From Planctomycetota bacterium (GTDB taxonomy: Bacteria > Planctomycetota > Brocadiia > JAJRTI01), in contig JAJRTI010000146.1 in NCBI GenBank assembly GCA_024278415.1, forward strand, positions 1-12,489: 12,489 nucleotides of DNA. Direction: 5' to 3'. Below are positions 5,815-12,489 of the stretch, one piece after another. The position numbers were made by a program, and so were the translations under genes. A model generated the notes under the pieces. It made no database searches. It worked only from the letters and a program-made list of their open reading frames with translations, and had not been told where the DNA came from. Within the stretch, counting starts at the first letter, position 1. Each line of letters starts with the position of its first letter.

Positions 5815-6093
5815 ATGCCGCACGACTATTCCCGTCCCCCACTGAAACCAAGAGGTGACACCGCGCAGTTCCAACGAATCCCAGTCAAGCCAGACCAGAT
5901 GGGAGGGGAGCCATGCATTCGAGGGCTCCGCATCCTCGTGGCCACGATCGTTGGGATGGCCGCAGACCGCATGACGGAAGCGGAGATTCTCGAAGCCTAC
6001 CCTGATCTAGAGCCGGCGGACATCGAGCAGGCGCTGAGATGCGCGGCAGAGGCCGTTCGCGAACGCGGGATCCCACTGCTCATGGCCTCGTGA
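5815..6093 (+). CDS. DUF433-family protein (antitoxin-like)
   Basis: The protein has 92 residues. From about residue 19 (FQRIPVKPDQMGGEPCIRG) it follows the DUF433 pattern R-I-x-x-x-P-x-x-M-G-G-x-P-x-I-R-G-x-R-I-x-V-A. A helical part, EAEILEAYPDLEPADIEQAL (55-74), comes next. DUF433 proteins are small winged-helix-like proteins usually encoded just before a DUF5615 PIN-like protein and predicted to be the antitoxin of such pairs. Here the stop TGA overlaps a GTG that starts a DUF5615-like peptide, now truncated (6090-6134). The start is uncertain: the ATG at 5815 overlaps a perfect TATAAT (5811-5816), so transcription from that box would exclude this ATG. No other in-frame ATG precedes the domain. 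The 147 bases upstream hold only the REP hairpin. Confidence 0.8.
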   Translation: MPHDYSRPPLKPRGDTAQFQRIPVKPDQMGGEPCIRGLRILVATIVGMAADRMTEAEILEAYPDLEPADIEQALRCAAEAVRERGIPLLMAS

Positions 6094-6134
6094 AGTTCCT
6101 CGTGGACAACGCGCGCTCACCGGCTTGCCGATGA
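6090..6134 (+). pseudogene. Truncated DUF5615 (PIN-like) toxin start
   Basis: Starting at a GTG that overlaps the DUF433 stop (GTGA), the reading gives MKFLVDNARSPACR-stop. M-K-F-L-V-D-N-x-x-S-P is the characteristic start of DUF5615 PIN-like nucleases, whose first acidic residue is the Asp of LVDN. After SP a 2-base loss would explain the change of frame: the following bases can be read as LADEI, like the LA-D/E stretch of intact members. Nothing of the remaining roughly 100 residues follows, because the efflux adaptor gene begins there. Inference: a decayed toxin gene, leaving DUF433 as an orphan. The short match leaves some doubt. Confidence 0.6.
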
Positions 6135-7402
6135 GATCTATGACAGAAAGCAAGTCCAGCCACCGCTTCCACGTGCGCGCCATGATGGCCGTTTGGCGGC
6201 TCGCGCCATGGCTCGTCGTGGCGGGCATGGTCTACCTCAGCATCGCGCTTGGCTCGGCGATTCGCTCCCGCCTCAAGGCCAAGGAGGCCGGCAAGGTCAA
6301 GCCGGTCCTCGCGACGTACGCCGGGAAGGTTCTGGACGTGCTCGTGAAGCCGGGGGACAACGTGCGGGAGGGGCAGCCGATTGCGCGCCTGAAGATACCA
6401 GGCGAGTCGAGCGCGAAGGCGGCGAAGGAGAAGCCGCCCTTCCCCGTCACGGTGATGCGCATGCGGCCGCGGCGCTTCGTAGACCGCATCGTGCTGCCTG
6501 GCACGGTGGAGGCGAACAGCGACGTATCGTTGCGCTCGCAAGTCCGAGGCACGCTGATCGAACGCCCGGTGCAGGAGGGCCAAACCGTGCGCAAAGGGCA
6601 GCTTGTGGCCCGCATCGACCCGCAGGACTACGAGGACGCGCTCGAGACGGCCAACGCCGGGCTCGTGCTCGCGCAGAGTGTGTACGACCGCGTGGCGAAA
6701 CTGATCACCACCGGCGCGGCCACACAAGCCGAGCGCGACTCGGCGGAGGCGAGCCTGCGCCAGGCCAAGGCGCGCAAGTCCGAGGCCGAAACCCAACTGA
6801 GGCGCACGCAGATCACGTCGCCCATCGACGGCACGGTCGACAAACTGTACGTGGAGGTCGGCGAGTTGATGGAGGATGCCGCGCTCGTGGCGCGCATCAT
6901 CGACGCGTCGCTCGTCGAGATCTACATCGCGATCCCGGAGGCCGACGTGCGCTCCGTGCGCGGCTTGAAGGAAGTTAAGTTCCGCGTTGATTCGGCCGGG
7001 GACGACGTCATGACGGGCCAGGTCTCGTTCGTCACCCTCGCGCCCGCGGAGCAGGCGCGGGTGTATATCATGGCGCTTCGGGTCGGCAACCAGGACGCTC
7101 GCTTGCGCCCGGGCATGATCGTGAAAGCCGACGTGGTGCGGCAGGTGGTCGACGACGGCCTTGTGGCGCCGCTCTTTGCGGTGCTGCCGCAGGACAAGGG
7201 GTACGCGGTGTACGTGGAGGCCGACGGCGTGGCGCGGCGCCGCGCGGTCACGTTGGGTCCCCTGCGCGCGGAGACGGTGCTGATCCGCCGCGGGCTGCGC
7301 GCCGGCGACCGGCTCATCGTGCAAGGCCAACGCCAGATCGAGGACGGCCAGCGGGTCCAGGTCGTGCGTACGATCGAGAGGATCCAGGAGCTGTTCAAGT
7401 GA
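6131..7402 (+). CDS. RND efflux periplasmic adaptor (HlyD/MFP family)
   Basis: The protein has 423 residues from the ATG at 6131; TTG 6125 and ATG 6140 are alternatives and none has a strong ribosome-binding site. A single N-terminal membrane segment (about 23-43, LAPWLVVAGMVYLSIALGSA) anchors it with the rest in the periplasm. Lipoyl half-motifs flank an alpha-hairpin: SQVRGTLIERPVQEGQTVRK (136-155) and TSPIDGTVDKLYVEVGELME (229-248). The hairpin (about 166-224) includes GAATQAERDSAEASLRQAKA. Beta-barrel and membrane-proximal domains follow to the end. An extra lipoyl-like stretch, YAGKVLDVLVKPGDNVREGQ (63-82), precedes the usual domain. Adaptors link the inner-membrane pump to an outer-membrane channel. 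The stop codon overlaps the pump's GTG start by 4 bases. Substrate cannot be told. Confidence 0.92.
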   Translation: MRSMTESKSSHRFHVRAMMAVWRLAPWLVVAGMVYLSIALGSAIRSRLKAKEAGKVKPVLATYAGKVLDVLVKPGDNVREGQPIARLKIPGESSAKAAKEKPPFPVTVMRMRPRRFVDRIVLPGTVEANSDVSLRSQVRGTLIERPVQEGQTVRKGQLVARIDPQDYEDALETANAGLVLAQSVYDRVAKLITTGAATQAERDSAEASLRQAKARKSEAETQLRRTQITSPIDGTVDKLYVEVGELMEDAALVARIIDASLVEIYIAIPEADVRSVRGLKEVKFRVDSAGDDVMTGQVSFVTLAPAEQARVYIMALRVGNQDARLRPGMIVKADVVRQVVDDGLVAPLFAVLPQDKGYAVYVEADGVARRRAVTLGPLRAETVLIRRGLRAGDRLIVQGQRQIEDGQRVQVVRTIERIQELFK

Positions 7403-10400
7403 TCGTGTCCGACACCGCGGTGGACCGGCGCATCGCCGTGTTCGTGCTCATGGTGTTCGTCATCGTCTCGGGCACCTGGTGCTACTTCGCGCTCCCGCGC
7501 GAGGCCGAGCCGGACATCACCATCCCCACCGTGTTCGTGTCCACGACCTACGAGGGCGTCGCGCCCGACGACATCGAGACGCAGATCACCATCGAGATCG
7601 AGAAGCGCCTGCGGGGCATTTCGGGCGTGAAGAAGGTGCGCAGCGTCTCCCGCGAGGGCCACAGCGCGATCAGCATCGAGTTCGTGACCGGCACGGATAT
7701 CGACGACGCGATTCAGCGCGTCAAGGACAAGGTCGACCAAGCGCAGAAGGACTTGCCCACAGACTTGGAGCAAGACCCGGCCGTGTTCGAGGTGAGCTTC
7801 TCCGAGATGCCGGTGCTCGTGCTCGCGCTCTCGGGCAACGGGTCGTTGCGCCAGCTCAAGGACATCGGCGAAGACCTGAAGGAGGCGCTTGAGACGATCC
7901 CGGGCGTGCTGGAGGTGCAGCTCACCGGCGGACTGGAGCGCGAGATCCACATCGAGGTCGATCCGCACCGGCTCGCGTTTTACGGCATCCCGTTCCACGC
8001 GGTGCAGTCGTGCATTGCAGGCGAGAACCAGAACGTGTCCTCCGGCTCGATGCAAATGCGCCAGGGCCGTTACCAGCTCCAAGTGCCAGGCGAGTTCACC
8101 AGCGTCGAGGAGGCCCTGTCGCTCGTGGTGTGGGTGTCCAAGCAAGGCGAACCCGTGTACCTCAAGGACGTGGCGAAGGTCGTGGACAGCCACAAGGACG
8201 TGACGTCCATCTCGCGCATCAACGGCCTGCCCTCGGTCAACCTGTCCATCAAGCGGCGCACCGGCCACAACATCATCACGCTCATCGACAAAGTGAACAA
8301 GATGGTCGAGCGCGAGTCGGAGAACTGGCCCTCCGGCGTGCAAGTGGCGCGGCTCATGGACAAGTCCAAGGACATCCGCCTGATGATCGCGGACTTGGAG
8401 AACAACCTGCTCTCCGGGCTGTTGCTCGTGCTGGTCGTGGTGTGCATCGCCATGGGGCTGCGCAACGCGATGCTCGTCAGCACCGTCATCCCGCTGTCCA
8501 TGCTGCTGAGCTTCGCCATCCTCTACGCGTGCGGCGTGACCCTCAACATGGTCGTGCTCTTCAGCCTCACGCTCGCGCTCGGCATGCTCGTGGACAACGC
8601 GATCGTGATCGTGGAGAACATCTACCGCTTCGTGCAGGCCGGCATGCCGCGCGCCGACGCGGCCAAGCGCGCGACGAGCGAAGTGGCGTACCCGGTGATC
8701 GCGTCCACCGCGACCACGGTCGCCGCGTTCTTGCCCCTGCTCTACTGGCCGGGGCTCATGGGCGGATTCATGCGCTACCTGCCCCTCACGGTCATTATTA
8801 CGCTCTCGTCGAGCCTGTTCGTCGCCCTGGTCATGAACCCGGCCATGTGCTCCGTGCTGCTGCGCGCGCCGCGGTCCAACAAGCTGGCCGCGGACACGGC
8901 CGAACGGCCGTCCACAGAAGGCGGGGGCTGGGTGCTGCGCGGCTACCGAGCCATCCTGCGCACCGCGCTGCGGCATCGGCTGGTGACGCTGTTCGCGGCC
9001 GCGATGCTCGTCGTGCTGTCCGCGCAATACTGGATGCTGCGCATCGGCGTGGACCAGCCGGTCGAGTTCTTCCCCACCATCGACCCGCGCTCCGTGTTCG
9101 TGAACATCGACCCGCCGCAAGGCGCGTCCGCGGAGAACGTGGACCGCGTGGCCCAAGAGATCGAACGCCGAATTCGAAGCGTGGACAACGTGCCGGAGGG
9201 CGTGCGCACGCAGGAGTGCTTCCCGCCGAAGCTGACCGACGCGGACAAGCCACAACTCGCACGCCGCGACCGGGCGGTGGAACTCGGAGTGAGCGACCTC
9301 CAGAACATCGAACACGTGTACAGCATGATCGATGTCGCGCCAGAGTCGGCCGGCTTCCAGTTCACCGCGGCCATGACCAACCACGTGACCGTTCAGATGT
9401 ACGACTTCAACAAGCGCGTGGCCGAGTCGAGCGCGAAGACCTCTGCGCGCATCAAGGCGCGCCTGCGAGGCGTGCCCGGGGCCCGGGTCACGGTCGAGAA
9501 AGAGAAGGGCGGCCCGCCTACCGGCGCACCGATCAACATCGAGATTTCCGGCGACAACCTGCGCGTGCTCGAAGCGATCGCCGGCCAGGCGCAGAAGGTG
9601 GTGCAGCAGATCCCGCACGTGATGAACGTGCGCGACGACTTCATGCGCGGCAACCCCACCTTCAAGCTCCACATCGACCGGCAGAAGGCCGCGCTGCTGG
9701 GCCTGAGCACGGCCGCGATCGGCCTCGCGGTGCGCACCGCGATCCACGGAGCCAAGATCTCGACTTACCGGGAGGGCGACAACGACTATGACATCGTCGT
9801 GCTCCTCGCCGAGAAACAGCGCCGCACCATCAATGTGCTCGAATACCTCATGCTGCCGGGCAAGGGCGGCCAGCTCGTGCCGCTCACGACCGTGGCGCGC
9901 CTGGAATACACCAGCGGCCCCGGCGCGATCACGCGCGTGAACTACAAACGCACGGTCACCGTGAAAGCTGACGTGGACGAAACCAAGGTCCCCGGCGCGG
10001 TCGCACGCATGGCCGCGGAGAGCCTGCTCAAGGACATGCCCCTCCCGGCCGGGTACCATCTCGTGTTCACTGGGGAGAACGAATTCCAGACGGAGTCGGA
10101 AGACTTCCTCGCCCGCGCGATGCTCGTCGCGCTGCTGCTCATCGCGCTCGTGTTGGTCGCGCAGTTCAACTCCGTCATCTACCCCTTCATCATCCTCACC
10201 ACGGTCGTGCTCTCGACTGCCGGCGTGTTTGTGGGCCTGGGGCTGCTGCGCATGCCCTTCGGCGTCATCATGACCGGCGTCGGAGTCATCTCTCTTGCCG
10301 GCGTCGTGGTGAACAACGCGATCGTGCTCGTGGACTACACCAACCGGCTCTGCTCCCGCGGCATGGCCCTGGCCGACGCGGTCGTCGCGGCCGGCGCGAC

Positions 10401-10728
10401 GCGCCTGCGGCCGGTGCTGCTGACCGCGGTGACGACGGTGCTGGGCCTCATCCCCATGGCCACGGGCCAGTCGTACGATTTCCACACCTTCGAGTGGGTG
10501 CGCAAATCCGAATCGAGCCAGTGGTGGGCGTCCATGGCCGTGGCGGTGATCTACGGCCTGTCGCTGGCCACGATGATGACGCTCGTCGTCACGCCGGTCA
10601 TGTATCACCTCCTGACCCAGTTCCAGGAAGCAATCGTGCGGTGGTGGCAGGGGCTCGGCAGGCTCTACTGGCGGGTGTTCTGGCGCGTCGTGGGCGATGC
10701 ACCGCGGGCCGGCGAGCCCGGAAGTTGA
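7399..10728 (+). CDS. RND efflux transporter, inner-membrane pump (AcrB-like)
   Basis: The protein has 1109 residues, normal for a full-length RND pump. TM1 lies near residues 11-31, the first periplasmic porter region runs from 34 to about 335, TM2-6 from about 335 to 488, TM7 near 529-548, the second porter region from about 550 to 900, and TM8-12 from about 905 to 1072. In the TM4 motif GMLVDNAIVIVENIYR the AcrB Asp407-Asp408 pair is Asp399-Asn400. In TM10 VVVNNAIVLVDY the AcrB Lys940 position is Asn972. Thr1009 in RLRPVLLT matches Thr978. Proton coupling may therefore rest on one Asp, as in several other RND subfamilies. AGGAG (7386-7390) lies 8 bases before the GTG start. No TolC-like gene follows, so an unlinked channel is expected. 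The 3' end overlaps the convergent YfhO-family gene by 64 bases. Confidence 0.95.
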   Translation: MIVSDTAVDRRIAVFVLMVFVIVSGTWCYFALPREAEPDITIPTVFVSTTYEGVAPDDIETQITIEIEKRLRGISGVKKVRSVSREGHSAISIEFVTGTDIDDAIQRVKDKVDQAQKDLPTDLEQDPAVFEVSFSEMPVLVLALSGNGSLRQLKDIGEDLKEALETIPGVLEVQLTGGLEREIHIEVDPHRLAFYGIPFHAVQSCIAGENQNVSSGSMQMRQGRYQLQVPGEFTSVEEALSLVVWVSKQGEPVYLKDVAKVVDSHKDVTSISRINGLPSVNLSIKRRTGHNIITLIDKVNKMVERESENWPSGVQVARLMDKSKDIRLMIADLENNLLSGLLLVLVVVCIAMGLRNAMLVSTVIPLSMLLSFAILYACGVTLNMVVLFSLTLALGMLVDNAIVIVENIYRFVQAGMPRADAAKRATSEVAYPVIASTATTVAAFLPLLYWPGLMGGFMRYLPLTVIITLSSSLFVALVMNPAMCSVLLRAPRSNKLAADTAERPSTEGGGWVLRGYRAILRTALRHRLVTLFAAAMLVVLSAQYWMLRIGVDQPVEFFPTIDPRSVFVNIDPPQGASAENVDRVAQEIERRIRSVDNVPEGVRTQECFPPKLTDADKPQLARRDRAVELGVSDLQNIEHVYSMIDVAPESAGFQFTAAMTNHVTVQMYDFNKRVAESSAKTSARIKARLRGVPGARVTVEKEKGGPPTGAPINIEISGDNLRVLEAIAGQAQKVVQQIPHVMNVRDDFMRGNPTFKLHIDRQKAALLGLSTAAIGLAVRTAIHGAKISTYREGDNDYDIVVLLAEKQRRTINVLEYLMLPGKGGQLVPLTTVARLEYTSGPGAITRVNYKRTVTVKADVDETKVPGAVARMAAESLLKDMPLPAGYHLVFTGENEFQTESEDFLARAMLVALLLIALVLVAQFNSVIYPFIILTTVVLSTAGVFVGLGLLRMPFGVIMTGVGVISLAGVVVNNAIVLVDYTNRLCSRGMALADAVVAAGATRLRPVLLTAVTTVLGLIPMATGQSYDFHTFEWVRKSESSQWWASMAVAVIYGLSLATMMTLVVTPVMYHLLTQFQEAIVRWWQGLGRLYWRVFWRVVGDAPRAGEPGS

Positions 10729-12489
10729 GCGTCTGGGGACGATGCGCTCCGCCTGCGGCGGCTTCCGCCTCGCGCCCCCGCCGCCCACGCGAGCAGGCCC
10801 GCGAGCCCCAGCAAGCTGAGCGCACCCCCCAGCTTCACCGATGCGGGATCGTATACGAAGCGCAGGTCGTGCCGCCCGCGATCGAGCACCGCGCCGCGTA
10901 GCGTGTAGTCCACGCGGCGGATCGTCCCCCGCCGCCCTTGGTCGTAGAGCCGCCAACCCGGGTAGAACGTTTCGCTGAGCACGAGCATGCCGGGGCCGCC
11001 CTCGACAGCCAAGCGCGTCTCGTGGCTGCCGAGTTTCGTGATGGCGAGCGTGCCGCGCCACGGGGGATAGGAGGCCGCGAGCGAGGCCTCGGGCGCCAAC
11101 GCGGTGCGGTACGGATCGAACTGGCCGCTGCCCATGTGCAGGAGCGCGTCCGCGTCGTCCATGGATCGGACTTGGGACACGACCCACGCGCGCTTGGACT
11201 CGCGCGGCACGACGGTCGCCTGCCGCGCGTAGTCGCGCATGCTCACGAGCGAGTCCACGTTCGCTCCGCGCGAACTGATCTCCCATCGCACGTTCAGCAT
11301 GTTCATGAGCCGGCTGCGCGCAGGCGAGTACCTGGGCCGGGATTCGAGCACGTTCGCCAAGTTCCAGTGCCGGGCCACGTCGAGTTGGTAGTCGCCGTGG
11401 ACGGTGCTGATGCCGTGCGCGGCGCTGCGATTCGCTAGCAGCGCGTTCTCGGCCCACAGGAACGCGTTGGGGTTGCGGAGGCCCAGGAGCCAATTGTTGG
11501 CGAAGAGCACGCGGTCGGGCACGTACACGCGGCCCGGCTGCTTGCTGCCCATGAGGCGCTCGACGATGGGCGTCTTGGCCGCATAGAGATCCGTCTTAGT
11601 CGTCCAGTTGATGGGCTTCGTCGTGGCCCAGAGGTCGATCACCAGCACCGCGATCAGGGCTGCCGCACCAAGCCTGCCGCGCCGCGTCCTGCGCCACCAG
11701 TAGATCGCCAGCGCGGATAGGTTGAGCAGCACCAAGCACCTCGCCGCGTCCGCCCCGGCCAAACGGTGGTGCTGCCGGAAGCGCGAGAGCTGCCTCGCGA
11801 ACGCGTGCCGAGTCACGAGCCTGCCTGCCCACGAGGCCCCGGGCTCGCGCCGCAAGAACAGCTCGGCCGAGAAGCCGGCCAAGACACAGGTCGTGAGCGC
11901 CAAGATGCAAGCGCCGGAGCGCCAGCTTCTCCGTTTCCCGCCGGCCGGCGTCCGCAGCGCGTCCACACCCAGCCCGGCAAGCACACACACGCCCATCACG
12001 GCAACAGACATGAACTTGATCGGCCACCGCATCTGGCCGATCATCGGCACATAGTCGAACGCAAGCCTGTGGAACGGCGCGAACTTGCCCATCGCCAAAG
12101 CCATGCCGGCGATGGTGATGGCCAGCCACGTGGCGACGAGCCACCGCCGCCCGGCGAGGCCTTGGGGTGGGCGGTTGCCGCGGTTGACGAGCGACCGCGC
12201 CGCCGCGATGGCGAGCAGCACCGTGAGGATTCCGGAGTAGTAGCAACTGAAGCCGAACTCCTGAAGCGTGCCACCCCAATAGCGATGAAAGCCCTGTCCG
12301 CCGAAGGTCCGAGGGATGAACCACGTGATGAAGTGGAGGGGGTAAACAGAACGCCCCGCGCTCGCCGCGTAGTCGTGGCCCCCTCCGCGCGACGAGAGCG
12401 GGGCAAGTTCGAGGGTGGGCAGCAGTTGCGCGGCGCTCACAAGCGCGCACACCGAAACGGCGATGAGGCCCGCGGCCGCGAGCCGCAGC
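10665..12489 (-). CDS. YfhO-family multi-pass membrane protein, N-terminus beyond window
   Basis: The frame is open to the right edge, so about 607 C-terminal residues are visible and the start is outside; the GTG at 12452 falls inside a membrane helix and is not a start. The sequence QLLPTLELAPLSSRGGGHDY, then YPLHFITWFIPRTFGG, several hydrophobic segments, VLVIDLWATTKPIN, and the soluble C-terminal part with LVLSETFYPGWRLYDQG and DLRFVYDPASVKLG are typical of the YfhO family. A last membrane segment follows. YfhO proteins resemble GT-C glycosyltransferases and have been linked to glycosylation of cell-envelope polymers; the function here is unknown. The basic tail GSRRRR and about 30 low-complexity residues overlap the 3' end of the pump gene on the other strand. 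Confidence 0.87.
   Translation of the reverse strand, partial: LRLAAAGLIAVSVCALVSAAQLLPTLELAPLSSRGGGHDYAASAGRSVYPLHFITWFIPRTFGGQGFHRYWGGTLQEFGFSCYYSGILTVLLAIAAARSLVNRGNRPPQGLAGRRWLVATWLAITIAGMALAMGKFAPFHRLAFDYVPMIGQMRWPIKFMSVAVMGVCVLAGLGVDALRTPAGGKRRSWRSGACILALTTCVLAGFSAELFLRREPGASWAGRLVTRHAFARQLSRFRQHHRLAGADAARCLVLLNLSALAIYWWRRTRRGRLGAAALIAVLVIDLWATTKPINWTTKTDLYAAKTPIVERLMGSKQPGRVYVPDRVLFANNWLLGLRNPNAFLWAENALLANRSAAHGISTVHGDYQLDVARHWNLANVLESRPRYSPARSRLMNMLNVRWEISSRGANVDSLVSMRDYARQATVVPRESKRAWVVSQVRSMDDADALLHMGSGQFDPYRTALAPEASLAASYPPWRGTLAITKLGSHETRLAVEGGPGMLVLSETFYPGWRLYDQGRRGTIRRVDYTLRGAVLDRGRHDLRFVYDPASVKLGGALSLLGLAGLLAWAAGARGGSRRRRSASSPDAQLPGSPARGASPTTRQNTRQ

Noticed and set aside
5537..5851. 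Minus-strand small protein with a hydrophobic stretch (GLAGFCIAYAIAP)
   Set aside because: It overlaps the 3' end of the HisD-like gene and the REP hairpin, has no ribosome-binding site of note and resembles no known family.
6922..11493. Minus-strand open frame of 1523 codons
   Set aside because: It covers the antisense of the adaptor, pump and part of the YfhO-family gene in another frame. Its composition is His/Arg/Asp/Glu-rich and it shows no domain, so it is a compositional artefact.

Overview
This is a GC-rich bacterial window with no rRNA, tRNA or CRISPR. A sulfatase beside a GH78-type glycoside hydrolase, a YfhO-type membrane protein and many REP-like hairpins suggest an environmental carbohydrate degrader of the Planctomycetes/PVC or Hydrogenedentes kind. 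That placement rests on gene content only and is tentative.

Layout. Positions 1-122 hold the N-terminus of a minus-strand sulfatase that runs off the left edge. Positions 229-1385 are a mobile-element block. A RAYT-type (REP-associated tyrosine) HUH/Y1 transposase gene (484-924, minus) sits between hairpin-bearing ends (442-1047). It is flanked by two gene-less elements with the same ends (229-438 and 1179-1385). Short relics matching the last codons of the neighbouring GH78 gene lie at 168-213 and 1100-1135, so the block seems to have been reshaped by duplication or deletion of GH78 3' ends. The intact GH78-family gene is 1427-3784 (minus), with a plausible promoter at 3835-3863. The gap 3785-4338 has no gene but contains two further groups of REP-like hairpins (3911-4065 and 4191-4280).

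On the plus strand follow a divergent histidinol-dehydrogenase-like enzyme (4339-5667), a GTAG-preceded REP hairpin (5681-5704), a DUF433 protein (5815-6093) overlapping a truncated DUF5615-like toxin start (6090-6134), and an RND efflux pair: adaptor (6131-7402) and inner-membrane pump (7399-10728), translationally coupled by a 4-base overlap. A minus-strand YfhO-family membrane protein (10665-12489) enters from the right edge and overlaps the 3' end of the pump gene tail to tail.

How the genes fit together. The GH78 enzyme and the sulfatase are co-directional and fit use of a sulfated, rhamnose-containing polysaccharide. The adaptor and pump form one efflux unit without a local outer-membrane channel. 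The most unusual part is the RAYT array: each complete element end carries three short palindromes in a fixed order. Their arm sequences differ, but pairing and loop polarity are conserved.
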